Below, in pieces: positions 22,085 to 34,898 of a DNA stretch of 64,000 nt. The position numbers and the translations under genes are program-made. The notes under the pieces were generated by a model. That model saw only the letters and a list, made by a program, of their open reading frames with translations. It did not search any database and had not been told where the DNA came from. The DNA comes from Acidobacteriota bacterium (GTDB lineage: Bacteria; Acidobacteriota; Terriglobia; Acidiferrales; UBA7541). The stretch's first letter is position 1. Every line of letters begins with the position of its first letter. The stretch spans positions 1 through 64,000 of the forward strand of contig JABCYZ010000028.1 in NCBI GenBank assembly GCA_013289955.1, written 5' to 3'.

Positions 22085-22911
22085 CTCAGGCAAGAGTGGC
22101 GTTTCCAGCCAGTATTCTCTTCTTGACTCTTTCGATTCCCGCTGTAGGACAAACTCTCGAAGGTACCCGGTCGATGGTTATGGCGCCCGGCGTGGCCCAA
22201 GTGCCTTCGCCGCAGGACCCCGTAATCGTGGTGCGCCCGGAAATGACGGACGAGCAGATGGGCGACCTGTATATGGTCCGGAAACAGTACCGCGAGGCCG
22301 CGGGGATGTTCAAAAAGCTCTCGGATCAAGATCCGCGGAATCCCGTGTATCTGAACAAGCTCGGCATCGCTCTGCACCAGCAGGAAGCGTTGGGGCTGGC
22401 GCTGAAATATTATGAGCGGGCCGTCAAAGTCGACCCGAGGTACGCGGACGCGGAAAACAACGTCGGCACGATTTGGTATCAGCGGAAGAAATATGAGAAA
22501 GCCATAAAAGCATATCAAAAAGCGATTGCCATGCGGACGGACATGGCGGTGCTCTACAGCAATCTGGGCTATGCTTATTTTGGGGACAAGAAATACGAGG
22601 AAGCTATTTCCTCTTTCCGGCGCGCGTTGGCGTTGGATCCGCTTCTTTTCGAGCACAACGGATCGCGCAGCGGATCGATCTTGCAAGACCGCTCCGTCGA
22701 GGATCGCGGCCGGTTTTATTATATGCTGGCGAAGTCCTATGCTCAGGCTGGCGACCTCGACCGCTGCATCCATTACCTGCGCAAGGCGAAGGATGAAGGG
22801 TACAAACAGTTCGCTGATATAAAGAAAGATCCGGCTTTTGGTACGGCCCTCAAGGATCCTGCGGTGCAGGAACTGCTCGTGCCGAAACCGGCTGACGCCA
22901 CGCAGTTATAG
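22081..22911 (+). CDS. Tetratricopeptide repeat protein (secreted)
   Basis: Signal peptide plus TPRs. ATGA overlap with the PBP1A stop suggests translational coupling. Confidence 0.8.
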   Translation: MTQARVAFPASILFLTLSIPAVGQTLEGTRSMVMAPGVAQVPSPQDPVIVVRPEMTDEQMGDLYMVRKQYREAAGMFKKLSDQDPRNPVYLNKLGIALHQQEALGLALKYYERAVKVDPRYADAENNVGTIWYQRKKYEKAIKAYQKAIAMRTDMAVLYSNLGYAYFGDKKYEEAISSFRRALALDPLLFEHNGSRSGSILQDRSVEDRGRFYYMLAKSYAQAGDLDRCIHYLRKAKDEGYKQFADIKKDPAFGTALKDPAVQELLVPKPADATQL

Positions 22912-23126
22912 TTGGAAATAGAGGCTCTGCTCCCCGACGAGGGAGGGGGCTCGCCCTTCCAGCTTCACCTCGAAACTCGCCAAATTGTCTTTTAGCAATC
23001 AACGTGCTGTCCGTGGGCTGGGTCCGCCTGCCGCCTTTGATGGACCTCGCGATGGGTAATGGTTGGCAACGGTTTCCACGCAATGCTCACGATGCGGCTG
23101 CGGGCCTCTGCTACAATGAAGTGAGC

Positions 23127-24881
23127 ATGAAGCAGTCCGTCTTCAGCGCGCAATCCTTTGTCCTTTTTTGCACAATTGCCTTTTGTTGCTTGATCCCTCC
23201 TTCTGTTATTGCGCAACAGCCTTCTGCGGGCTCTGGGGCTGGCCCAGGCGCGCGGGGACCTGCCTCCGATGCTTCCCAACAGGGGATCTATCTTGTATTT
23301 CCATTTGAGAATGTGGGGGCGTCTCCTCGCTTGGATTGGCTGGGGGAAGGGCTTGAAGAGCTCACGATTCAGCGGCTATCCGCGGCCGGGCAGCAAGTGT
23401 ATTCGCATGCCGGGCGCACCGGTGAACTGGATCGCTCCGGGCTTCCTCCGGCCGCAAAACTTAGCAGAGCCTCGATGCTGCGCATCGCGCAGAACATGGA
23501 TGCGGATTACGTGATTTTTGGCAGGTTTACGTCCGAGGGACAGTCGCTCGTGGTCGAGTCTCAGATTCTGCGCGTGAGCCCGACGAAGTTGCTTCCCGCC
23601 GTCCGGGAGACGGGCCCGCTCGATACGCTCATGGACCTGCATCAGCGGTTGCTGTGGCGACTGCTCGCGGCCAATGATCACGCCTACCAGCGAAGTCTCG
23701 AAGAATTCTCGAAAGTGCAGCGGCCTCTGCGTTTGGACGCATTTGAACATTACGTGCGCGGCTTGCTGGCCAGCGAGGATGATCCGCGGCTGCGGGAGCT
23801 TCGGGAAGCCGCGCGTCTCGAGCCGGAGTGGCCAGACCCTGACTTCGCGATTGGCGACACCTATTACACGCGGCGAGACTGCGACTCGGCGCTGATCTGG
23901 TTTGCGAAAGTTCCGAAAACACATGACCGCTACGTCGAAGCGGTCTTCGCGACGGGTGTTTGCCGGTTGTTAATGAACCAGCCGGACAAAGCCGAGGAAG
24001 TTTTCGTGTCGCTGCAGCTAGCGCTGCGCGACAATTTGGTTTCCGGCGCGGACTTGCCGGAGATTCTGAATAATCTTGCGCTGGCCCGCGCACGGCAGAA
24101 CAAAACGCCCGAAGCGCTGGCCGATCTGCGCCGCGCGGCGGAGCTGGATCCCGAGGAGGACGACTATCCCTTCAACCTGGGATTGCTGGCGCTCGGCGCG
24201 AATGATTTTGCCGGCGCTGCTGGCTATTTTCGCGAAGCATCCGAGCGCGAGCCGGACAAGGCGGAAAACCGCGCGCTGATGATTGTCTCGCTTGAGAAGG
24301 CAGGCAAGAAAGCGGAAGCCGATCAAGAACGCGATACGGCGGCGGAGACTTTTGGCCCCGATGCGCTTCCCGTCGTGCGAGTCGATACGAAGAAGGATAC
24401 GTTGCTCCATCTGGAGCGCGTGCGCACTGAGATGGATACGACGGCGCTGCGTCTGGAGATTGTGTCGGCTGGAGACTCCGCCAGTGCGGCGGCCGCAACA
24501 ACAGCGGCCGACACTCCTGCGGCGCACATCCGGCGCGGGCGGCAGGAACTTTCGGCAGGCCGCGTCGATGCCGCCGAAACTGAGTTTCGCGCCGCTCTAG
24601 CGGGTGATGCCGGCAGCGCATCCGCGCACAACGGGCTTGCGGAAGTCTACCGGCGCCGGGCGAAATTGGACGACTCGGCGAAGGAACTGCAGGCTTCGCT
24701 CGAGATTCGCGATTCCGCGGCGGTGCGCACGACGCTTGCGCGCGTCTATCTCGAACAGAAAAAATTGGATTTGGCGCGCACCGAATTGGAGCGCGCCCTG
24801 AAACTTGCGCCCAAGTATTCCGATGCGAAAGAATTGCTGGAACATTTGCAGAAGGCCAAGCCCGCGGGAGGCGCACAATGA
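23127..24881 (+). CDS. TPR protein with N-terminal TolB/FlgO-like region
   Basis: GIYLVFPFENVGASPRLDWLGEGLEELTIQRLSAAG then TPRs. Start placed at MKQSVFSAQSF. Confidence 0.7.
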   Translation: MKQSVFSAQSFVLFCTIAFCCLIPPSVIAQQPSAGSGAGPGARGPASDASQQGIYLVFPFENVGASPRLDWLGEGLEELTIQRLSAAGQQVYSHAGRTGELDRSGLPPAAKLSRASMLRIAQNMDADYVIFGRFTSEGQSLVVESQILRVSPTKLLPAVRETGPLDTLMDLHQRLLWRLLAANDHAYQRSLEEFSKVQRPLRLDAFEHYVRGLLASEDDPRLRELREAARLEPEWPDPDFAIGDTYYTRRDCDSALIWFAKVPKTHDRYVEAVFATGVCRLLMNQPDKAEEVFVSLQLALRDNLVSGADLPEILNNLALARARQNKTPEALADLRRAAELDPEEDDYPFNLGLLALGANDFAGAAGYFREASEREPDKAENRALMIVSLEKAGKKAEADQERDTAAETFGPDALPVVRVDTKKDTLLHLERVRTEMDTTALRLEIVSAGDSASAAAATTAADTPAAHIRRGRQELSAGRVDAAETEFRAALAGDAGSASAHNGLAEVYRRRAKLDDSAKELQASLEIRDSAAVRTTLARVYLEQKKLDLARTELERALKLAPKYSDAKELLEHLQKAKPAGGAQ

Positions 24882-26269
24882 GCGCTTATCGTTTGGTTCA
24901 GAGAGTTTGTGGCTCCGGACGATTCGGTGCTCTGGCGCGGGCGATTCTTTGCGGCGCGTGCATCGCGGCCGCATTTCTAGTGCTTCCGTCCGCTACAGCC
25001 GATGAGCATTCGACGAATCCGCTGGTGCTGCAGCTCCATCTCGACCGCGAAGTCGAGCCCGTGCTGGCCACCTACATCGATGAGGGCATTGCCGACGCCG
25101 CGAGCCGGCGTGCGGCGCTTGTTCTGATCACCATGGATACGCCCGGGGGACTGGGCGAGTCCATGAAGGACATCATCCAGCACATTTTGACTTCCCCTGT
25201 GCCTGTCGCTGTTTACGTCTCCCCCACGGGTGCACGCGGCGCCTCAGCAGGTTTCTTTATACTTCTCTCGGCGGACGTCGCGGCCATGGCTCCTGCGACG
25301 CATACCGGTGCGGCTTCTCCTGTGATTTCCATCGGGGGATTTCAACTGCAAGTTGACGAGACTATGCGCCGGAAATTGTTCAACGACACCACTGCCTTTT
25401 TGCGGAGCTATTCGGAGAAACGCGGCCGCAACCCAACGCTTGCTGAAACAGCGGTGACGGATGCGAAGGCGTTCACGGAAAAGGAAGCGCTGGACGGGAA
25501 GTTGATCGATTTGATCGCCTCCTCTCCCGAAGATCTTCTGCGGCAACTCGACGGTCGAACCCTCACGCGTTTCGACGGCACGAAGACCGTTCTGACGCTC
25601 AAAAATGCGTCGATTAGCTCGTTTCAACTCTCTGCGCGGCAGAGTTTCCTCGCGCGCATCGTCGAACCGGACGTTTTCTTCGTGCTACTGATGGTCGGCG
25701 CGCTCGGGCTATACACGGAATTCACTCATCCCGGAATGGTTGCGCCCGGGGTGATTGGAGGTATCTGCGCGGTGCTGGCGCTTTATGCGATGCACATTTT
25801 GCCCGTAAATTTCGCGGGAGTAATGCTGATTCTGCTGGCCGTCGCGTTATTTATTCTGGAGGCTAAGTTCACGAGCCACGGCGTCCTGGCCATTGGCGGT
25901 ATCATTTCGATGATGCTTGGCGCGATGTTCCTGATCCGTTCGCCCCTGACTTCCGGTGGAGTGAGCCTGGGAGTAGCGCTGGCAGCCACGCTACCATTTG
26001 CGCTCATCACCGTTTTTCTGATGCGACTGGTGCTGCGCTCGCGCTCGTGGAAGTCGACGACGGGAAGGGAAGAGCTGATTGGCGAAGAGGGTATCGCCAT
26101 CTCCGGATTAGGCGCCGGCGCGGAAGGGATGATTCGCGTTCACGGCGAACTTTGGCAAGCCGTCTCTCCGCGAGCCGTGCCGGAAGGAAGGCCCGTACGT
26201 GTTCGAAGCGTCGAGGGCCTGAAGTTGCACGTCGAGCCGGAGGAAGCGGCGGTCACAGAAAACAAGTAG
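24878..26269 (+). CDS. NfeD family protein (ClpP-like serine protease domain plus membrane and OB-like domain)
   Basis: LVLITMDTPGGLGESMKDIIQHILTSPVPVAVYVSPTGARGASAGFFILLSADVAAMAPATHTGAASPV. ATGA overlap with upstream gene. Confidence 0.93.
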   Translation: MSAYRLVQRVCGSGRFGALARAILCGACIAAAFLVLPSATADEHSTNPLVLQLHLDREVEPVLATYIDEGIADAASRRAALVLITMDTPGGLGESMKDIIQHILTSPVPVAVYVSPTGARGASAGFFILLSADVAAMAPATHTGAASPVISIGGFQLQVDETMRRKLFNDTTAFLRSYSEKRGRNPTLAETAVTDAKAFTEKEALDGKLIDLIASSPEDLLRQLDGRTLTRFDGTKTVLTLKNASISSFQLSARQSFLARIVEPDVFFVLLMVGALGLYTEFTHPGMVAPGVIGGICAVLALYAMHILPVNFAGVMLILLAVALFILEAKFTSHGVLAIGGIISMMLGAMFLIRSPLTSGGVSLGVALAATLPFALITVFLMRLVLRSRSWKSTTGREELIGEEGIAISGLGAGAEGMIRVHGELWQAVSPRAVPEGRPVRVRSVEGLKLHVEPEEAAVTENK

Positions 26270-26296
26270 AATGCACTCACGTTCGGGAGGATAAAT

Positions 26297-27070
26297 ATGC
26301 CGGAGTTTGGTCTTCTTGGGGCCGCCATAATCATTGGGATTTTGCTGATTTGGTTTTGGAATTCTCTCTACATCATTAAGGAATGGGAACGCGGCGTGGT
26401 CCTGAGGCTGGGACGATTGCTGCCTGAGGCCAAAGGCGCGGGCATTAACCTGGTTTTTTGGCCTATTGAAACTCTATATCGCATTAACCTGAGGTTGGAG
26501 ACACTCGACGTTCCGCCGCAAGACATCATCACGCGCGATAACGTTTCCGTGAAGGTGAACGCGGTCTGTTATTTTCGTGTCGTGGACGCCAATCTCGCGA
26601 TGTCTCAAGTACAGAATTATCAATACGCGACGTCGCAGCTTGCACAGACAACTCTCCGTAGCATCGTGGGCCAGTTCGAGCTCGATGAAATCCTATCCCA
26701 GCGCGACCGGGTGAACGCCAAGCTGCAGGTGATCCTGGATCAGGACACCGAGCCCTGGGGCATCAAAGTCTCGAAGGTGGAAGTCAAGCAAGTCGATATT
26801 CCGGAACAGATGCAACGCGCCATTGCGAAGCAAGCAGAAGCGGAACGCGAGCGCCGCGCCAAGGTAATTCACGCGCAGGGCGAATTCGAAGCGTCGCAAA
26901 AACTCGCCGACGCCGCGAAGGTTTTGGAGACGCAGTCTTCCGCGATTCAGCTGCGCTATCTGCAAACTTTGACGGAGATAGGTGTCGAGAAGAACACAAC
27001 GATTGTTTTCCCCCTGCCCATCGATATCATTAATAGCTGGGTACAAGCGCTAGGGGGACAGAAAAAGTAA
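26297..27070 (+). CDS. Slipin / SPFH-band 7 (stomatin-like) protein
   Basis: YIIKEWERGVVLRLGRLLPEAKGAGINLVFWPIETLYRINLRLETLDVPPQDIITRDNVSVKVNAVCYFRVVD. Confidence 0.95.
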   Translation: MPEFGLLGAAIIIGILLIWFWNSLYIIKEWERGVVLRLGRLLPEAKGAGINLVFWPIETLYRINLRLETLDVPPQDIITRDNVSVKVNAVCYFRVVDANLAMSQVQNYQYATSQLAQTTLRSIVGQFELDEILSQRDRVNAKLQVILDQDTEPWGIKVSKVEVKQVDIPEQMQRAIAKQAEAERERRAKVIHAQGEFEASQKLADAAKVLETQSSAIQLRYLQTLTEIGVEKNTTIVFPLPIDIINSWVQALGGQKK

Positions 27071-27072
27071 GA

Positions 27073-27738
27073 ATGGCTTCTGGGGGAAAACGAGGGAACG
27101 CCGGAGAGCGTGTGCTCGAAGGACGGCACGTCATTGGCCTGTTCATGCTGATGCTGCTGTTTTCTGGCCTGTTCTTTACGTTGGGTTACGTCATGGGACG
27201 TGACGGCCAAGTGCGCGCAGCGACAGATTTGCGTGGTTTGCCGGATTCCGGTGTTCTACCGAAACCGGAAGTCGCGCCCAAGCCTTCCAACAAAAAGTCC
27301 GCGCCTGAGCCCCAAACAGGAACGGCGGCGCCCGCAAATTCCGATTGGGAGTTTTACCACGCAGGAGAGTCGAACAAGACCGACGATCGTCTGAAGCCAG
27401 TCGCCACGCCTTCGATAAGCCCGTCCACAACACCGGCAGTCGGAAAGAGCGGCAATTCTGCCAGACAGCAGCCCAGCCCGATTGCGAAGTCCATCGGCGT
27501 CGCGCCGGTGAGCACGAGCGGAGGCACCAGTCTGCAAGTTGCTGCGCTCACGAGAGAATCGGACGCGATGGCGCTTGCGAATACGCTGCGCAAGAAAAAT
27601 TTTCCAACTTTTGTGCAGTCGCCGCAGGGGGATAAGTATTACCACGTGCTGGTCGGCCCCTATGCCGATCAAAAAGCGATAGATAACGCTAGGAAAGGCC
27701 TCGAGGTGGCCGGGTTTAAGGCCATCGTCAAGCACTGA
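27073..27738 (+). CDS. SPOR-domain membrane protein
   Basis: N-terminal TM, Pro/Ser/Thr-rich linker, C-terminal SPOR (TSLQVAALTRESDAMALANTLRKKNFPTFVQSPQGDKYYHVLVGPYADQKAIDNARKGLEVAGFKAIVK). Confidence 0.9.
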   Translation: MASGGKRGNAGERVLEGRHVIGLFMLMLLFSGLFFTLGYVMGRDGQVRAATDLRGLPDSGVLPKPEVAPKPSNKKSAPEPQTGTAAPANSDWEFYHAGESNKTDDRLKPVATPSISPSTTPAVGKSGNSARQQPSPIAKSIGVAPVSTSGGTSLQVAALTRESDAMALANTLRKKNFPTFVQSPQGDKYYHVLVGPYADQKAIDNARKGLEVAGFKAIVKH

Positions 27739-29330
27739 TGCCAGGGCGTCCGTGGCTCGGTTACCTTCGTCCGCATCCCGGTAGTGAAACTCCAGCATGG
27801 CTAAGGCTGTTTATTGCCGCGGTTTCTGGCGCGGCGCTTTCGTTTTCCTACACCGGCTTTTACCTCGGCATCTATTCCTGGGTGTGTGTCGGAATTTTGC
27901 TGGTCGTGCTTTTTGGCGCGAGTCCACGCCTGGCTTACGCTTGCGGATTCTTGCATGGTATCTGTTTTGTACTGACCTCCGTTCCATGGATCGCGGAGGT
28001 GCTGTCTGTCCATGGCGGACTTTCGCGCGCCGGCGGATGGGGAGTTTTATTGCTGATCGCTTCTGTGTGGGCCGCGGCAAACGGCGCGGCCACCTGGACG
28101 ATCAACCGCCTTTCGCGGCGAAGTATCACGCTCGCCTGCTTCGGCGCGCCCTTCCTCTGGGTTTCGCTCGAGATGTTCCGCACCTGGCTGCCGGAAATCA
28201 GTTTTCCGTGGAACCTGCTCGGCTATCCAGCCGCGGCAAATGGCGCTTTGGTGCAACTTACCACGATTACCGGAATATACGGCTTGTCCTTTCTGGTCGC
28301 GGCGTTCAATGCACTCCTCGCGTGGAGCGACGCGGACACGCGGCATTCGCCGAAACGCCGTCTCGCGATTCTGCTCAGTGCCGCGGCTCTGGTGGTTGTG
28401 ATCATGATGGCGGGGCCGCGATTCGTGCCTACGCCCTCAGCGAATCACATCGCTCGCGCCGTGCAGCTCAATTTTCCTGAGGCAGACGAATATCCGAGCG
28501 ATTGGTTCACGCAGCATGCTTCGGATCTGGCTGAGGTTCAGCGCTTAAGTCTCGCGCCTTCGGCTCACCATCCCGATCTCTTGGTTTGGCCCGAAGCTCC
28601 AGCGCCCTTTTCGTTTCAAGATTCGCAATTCGCCTATTTGGCCTCCAACCTGGCGATTCACTTCCAGCATCCCTTTATCGTTGGCGTGGTGGAGTGGAAG
28701 CCGGAGACAGTTTCCACGGGCGGAAAGAGCCACGCGATCATGGCGCCTTACAACAGCGCTCTGATGTTTGACGCGCAAGGCCACCGTGTTTTTTCGTACG
28801 ACAAAGTGCATCTCGTCCCGTTTGGCGAGTACGAACCGTTTCCGCTGATACATCGTGTAGTGACCAATGTCTCGAGCGAAGTCGGCGGTTTTCGGAAAGG
28901 CACCAAATACTCCGTCGGCCAGTTTTCAAGCGGAAATTCGTATGGCGTGTTCATTTGCTATGAAGCGATTTATCCCGGCGAGATTCGCCGCTTCGCTGCC
29001 AACGGCGCGCAGCTCTTCGTCAACATTTCGAATGACGGCTGGTTCGGCCATTCCGCTGCCGCCGAGCAGCATCTGCGCATGGCGCGAGTCCGCGCGGTCG
29101 AAAATCGCCGCTGGATTGTGCGTACCACCAACAGCGGGATCACCGCTTCGATCGATCCCTATGGCCGCATTTTCCGCCCGCTTCCGAAAGACGTGCGCGC
29201 TGCCGCCGATCTGCCCTACGACTTCCGAACGGACAAGACCATCTACACGCGCTTCGGCGATTGGTTCGCTTGGCTCTGCGTGCTGGTTTCCGCTATCCTG
29301 TTAGGACTAACTTTCAGAAAGGCAGTCTAG
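27738..29330 (+). CDS. lnt: Apolipoprotein N-acyltransferase
   Basis: N-terminal TMs then CN-hydrolase domain with LLVWPEAPAPF, YDKVHLVPFGEYEPF, VFICYEAIYP, FVNISNDGWFGHSAAAEQHLRMARVRAVENRRWIVRTTNSGITASIDPYGR. Confidence 0.95.
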   Translation: MPGRPWLGYLRPHPGSETPAWLRLFIAAVSGAALSFSYTGFYLGIYSWVCVGILLVVLFGASPRLAYACGFLHGICFVLTSVPWIAEVLSVHGGLSRAGGWGVLLLIASVWAAANGAATWTINRLSRRSITLACFGAPFLWVSLEMFRTWLPEISFPWNLLGYPAAANGALVQLTTITGIYGLSFLVAAFNALLAWSDADTRHSPKRRLAILLSAAALVVVIMMAGPRFVPTPSANHIARAVQLNFPEADEYPSDWFTQHASDLAEVQRLSLAPSAHHPDLLVWPEAPAPFSFQDSQFAYLASNLAIHFQHPFIVGVVEWKPETVSTGGKSHAIMAPYNSALMFDAQGHRVFSYDKVHLVPFGEYEPFPLIHRVVTNVSSEVGGFRKGTKYSVGQFSSGNSYGVFICYEAIYPGEIRRFAANGAQLFVNISNDGWFGHSAAAEQHLRMARVRAVENRRWIVRTTNSGITASIDPYGRIFRPLPKDVRAAADLPYDFRTDKTIYTRFGDWFAWLCVLVSAILLGLTFRKAV

Positions 29331-29367
29331 CGTCTGTTCCGATCTAGGGGACGCGCCCGGACACGAC

Positions 29368-30526
29368 ATGATTCTCGAAGATCTCCAACACCGCTACGAA
29401 GGCCTTAAACCACGCATCGCGCTCGTCCGGAGTTATCTTTGACGCCCCGCAATTCCGCGAACGTCTGAAGTCTCTCGAAGCCCGCGTCGCTCAGCCCGAT
29501 TTCTGGAACAACCAGGAAGAAGCGCAAGCCGTCCTCCGCGATCGCAAGCGCGCTGAAGACCAGATCGCTGCGGAAGATAAGCTCGCAGCCATCTCCGGCG
29601 ACATCGAAACGTACGTCAGTCTTGCGAAAGAAGAAACCAACGCCGAGCAGCGCAACGATCTGCTGAAGGACCTCGACCGCGAGCTAACAGCAGCAGAAAG
29701 CTATGTCGGCGAGCTCGAAACGAGGACGCTGCTTTCCGGCGAAACCGATCATCTCAACGCCATCATGACCATCAAGCCTGGCGCCGGTGGCACCGAGTCG
29801 CAGGATTGGGCCTCCATGCTGCTGCGCATGTATCTGCGCTGGGCGGAACGCAAAGGCATCAATGCCACCGTCATTGACGAAACTCCTGGCGAAGAAGCTG
29901 GCATCAAATCCGCAACGATCCAATTCGCGGGAGAAAATGCTTACGGTTTGCTGGCCGGAGAAACTGGCGTGCACCGCCTCGTGCGCATCTCGCCTTTCGA
30001 CCAAGCTGCGCGGCGCCACACGTCCTTCGCTTCCGTCTTCGTCATCCCCGAAATTGACGACAAGATCGAAATCAATATTCGCCCCGAAGACCTACGCGTG
30101 GACACGTTTCGATCCGGCGGCAAAGGCGGCCAAAACGTTAACAAAGTCGAGACCGCCATCCGCATTACACATCTGCCGACCAACATTGTTGTGGGCTGTC
30201 AGGCGGAGCGCAGCCAACACAAGAACCGCGAGATCGCCATGAAGATGCTGCGCTCGCGCCTTTACGATCTCGAGGTGCAAAAACGCCAGGCCCATACAGA
30301 CAAACTTGACGAGTCAAAGCTGGACATCTCCTTCGGCAGCCAGATTCGCTCCTACGTGATGCAGCCCTACCGCATGATCAAGGACCACCGCACCAAGTTC
30401 AGCGCCGGGGACGTCGACCGCGTCATGGATGGTGACATCGACCCCTTTATCCGTTCCTATCTGATGGCCAAAAAGAACAAGGGGAAGCTGGATGTCCAGC
30501 TGGATGACGACGAAGACGCCGCCTAA
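29368..30526 (+). CDS. prfB: Peptide chain release factor 2 with programmed +1 ribosomal frameshift at in-frame TGA (29440-29442)
   Basis: ATG at 29368 encodes MILEDLQHRYEGLKPRIALVRSYL then TGA. +1 shift at CTT-TGA-C continues DAPQFRERLKSLEARVAQPDFWNN... into the track ORF at 29765 (same frame, no intervening stop). GGQ motif region: RSGGKGGQNVNKVETAIRITHLPT. Confidence 0.96.
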
Positions 30527-30728
30527 AGGCTTCGGCGCGTCTCCGCCCAATGCACCCAGCCGCCGTTCACCCCCGGTTTTCGACCGTTCGCTGCGTGTAT
30601 AACTCATTTAGCTTCAATACGTTGATTCTTGGGCATCGCGATGGTACTTTTGTAAGGTTAATCGAATCCACTGTTGAATAGCCTGTCCCGGCGGGTGGTC
30701 CGCTGCGATTCACGAAGGAGAATGTCTT

Positions 30729-33286
<2,558 letters not shown>

Positions 33287-33317
33287 GCAGGACAGACGCT
33301 CTTGTCTGTCTTCCTGC
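33287..33317 (+). terminator. Hairpin downstream of ahcY
   Basis: gacagac-gctctt-gtctgtc with outer gcag/ctgc. Confidence 0.55.
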
Positions 33318-33437
33318 CCTTTCGTGGTTTGTCGAGGCAGGCATTCCCGTTTCCCCTCACGCACTTTCCTCTTGGGGCGCACTAAACCGCGCCCCTTTTT
33401 CTTGTAAACTTAGCTCAGCTTCATCCAGGTCACGCTC

Positions 33438-34898
33438 ATGTGGGATCTCTGTACCAATGCACTCGACACCGCCCGTCTCCGCGGCGCAACCTACGCCGAC
33501 GTTCGCATGATGCATCTGCGCCAGCGCGACTTGACCACAAAGAATGGCCAGGTCGGCACGCTAGCACAGTCTGAATCGATTGGCATCGGCATTCGCGCGC
33601 TAGCACACGGCGCATGGGGCTTTGCCTCGACCGATCGACTCACCCGTGAGGGCGTTTCCGCCTGCGCCGGCGAAGCCGTCTCGATCGCCAAAGCTTCCTC
33701 CCTGGCAAAACGCGGTGATGTCGAAATGGTTCCGGAAGACGCCTATGTCGATAGCTGGCAAAGCCCGTTTCGCAAAGATCCGTTCGAACTCCCGTTGGAA
33801 AATCAGCTCGCTCTTCTGCTCGCCGCGGACGCCGAAATGCGCCGCATCAAGGGCGTCACGCTCACCGAAGCCGGCCTGCAGTTCCGCAAGATAGACTCGT
33901 GGTTCGCTTCGAGCATCGGTTCACGCATTCATCAACGCAAACTGATCACTGGCTGCGGCATCGCCGCCACCTCCTTCCAGGGCGGAGAAATTCAGAAACG
34001 TTCTTATCCCAACAGCTTCGGCGGCCAGCATGCTCTGGGGGGCTACGAACTTGTCGAGTCTCTCGACCTTCTGAAGCACGCCCCGCGGGTCGGCGAAGAG
34101 GCTGCCGCGCTTCACTCGGCGGCCCAATGCCTCGAGAAAACGGGAACGCTGATTCTCGGTGGAAGCCAGCTAGGCCTGCAAATTCACGAATCCGTCGGCC
34201 ATCCCATCGAACTCGACCGCGTCCTCGGCCAGGAAGCTAATTTCGCCGGCACAAGCTTTCTCACGCTGGACCAACTCAACAAACTTCGCTATGGCTCAGA
34301 CATCGTCAACGTGGTTGCCGACGCCCGCCTCGAACACGGCGCCGGCCTCGGCTCTTTTGCCTACGATGACGAAGGCGTTCCCGCGCAGTGCACCGACATC
34401 ATCAAGGACGGCCAATTCCGTGGCTATCTCTCCAATCGCGAAACCGCCCATCTTATCGGCCTGAAGCGCTCGTCCGGCACGATGCGCACCGAGAGCTGGA
34501 ATCGTCTGCCGATCATTCGCATGACAAATATCAGCCTCAACCCTGGCACCTGGGATTTTGACGACCTGATCGCCGATACCGACGACGCCATCCTCATGGA
34601 AACCAACCGCTCGTGGTCTATCGACGACCGCCGCTACCAATTTCAGTTTTCAACGGAGATGGGCTGGGAAATCAAGGGCGGCAAGAAAACGCGCATGCTG
34701 AAAAATCCCAGCTACAGCGGCATCACCACCGAATTCTGGAACTCCTGCGATGCCATTTGTTCGCGTGATCACTGGACGCTCTGGGGCACGCCGAACTGCG
34801 GCAAAGGCCAGCCCATGCAAACCATGGGCACCGGCCACGGCGCCGCGCCATCGCGTTTCCGCAATGTCAAAATCGGCTCGGCATTTTCAAATCAATGA
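33438..34898 (+). CDS. tldD: TldD-like metalloprotease subunit
   Basis: HExxxH-type zinc motif in LGLQIHESVGHPIELDRVLGQEANFAGTSF, C-terminal MGTGHGAAPSRFRNVKIG. Confidence 0.92.
   Translation: MWDLCTNALDTARLRGATYADVRMMHLRQRDLTTKNGQVGTLAQSESIGIGIRALAHGAWGFASTDRLTREGVSACAGEAVSIAKASSLAKRGDVEMVPEDAYVDSWQSPFRKDPFELPLENQLALLLAADAEMRRIKGVTLTEAGLQFRKIDSWFASSIGSRIHQRKLITGCGIAATSFQGGEIQKRSYPNSFGGQHALGGYELVESLDLLKHAPRVGEEAAALHSAAQCLEKTGTLILGGSQLGLQIHESVGHPIELDRVLGQEANFAGTSFLTLDQLNKLRYGSDIVNVVADARLEHGAGLGSFAYDDEGVPAQCTDIIKDGQFRGYLSNRETAHLIGLKRSSGTMRTESWNRLPIIRMTNISLNPGTWDFDDLIADTDDAILMETNRSWSIDDRRYQFQFSTEMGWEIKGGKKTRMLKNPSYSGITTEFWNSCDAICSRDHWTLWGTPNCGKGQPMQTMGTGHGAAPSRFRNVKIGSAFSNQ

Noticed and set aside
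30600-30728. Possible SAM riboswitch upstream of metK
   Set aside because: I could not recognise SAM-I/II/III/IV core motifs or a terminator-antiterminator arrangement. An Infernal/Rfam search would settle it.
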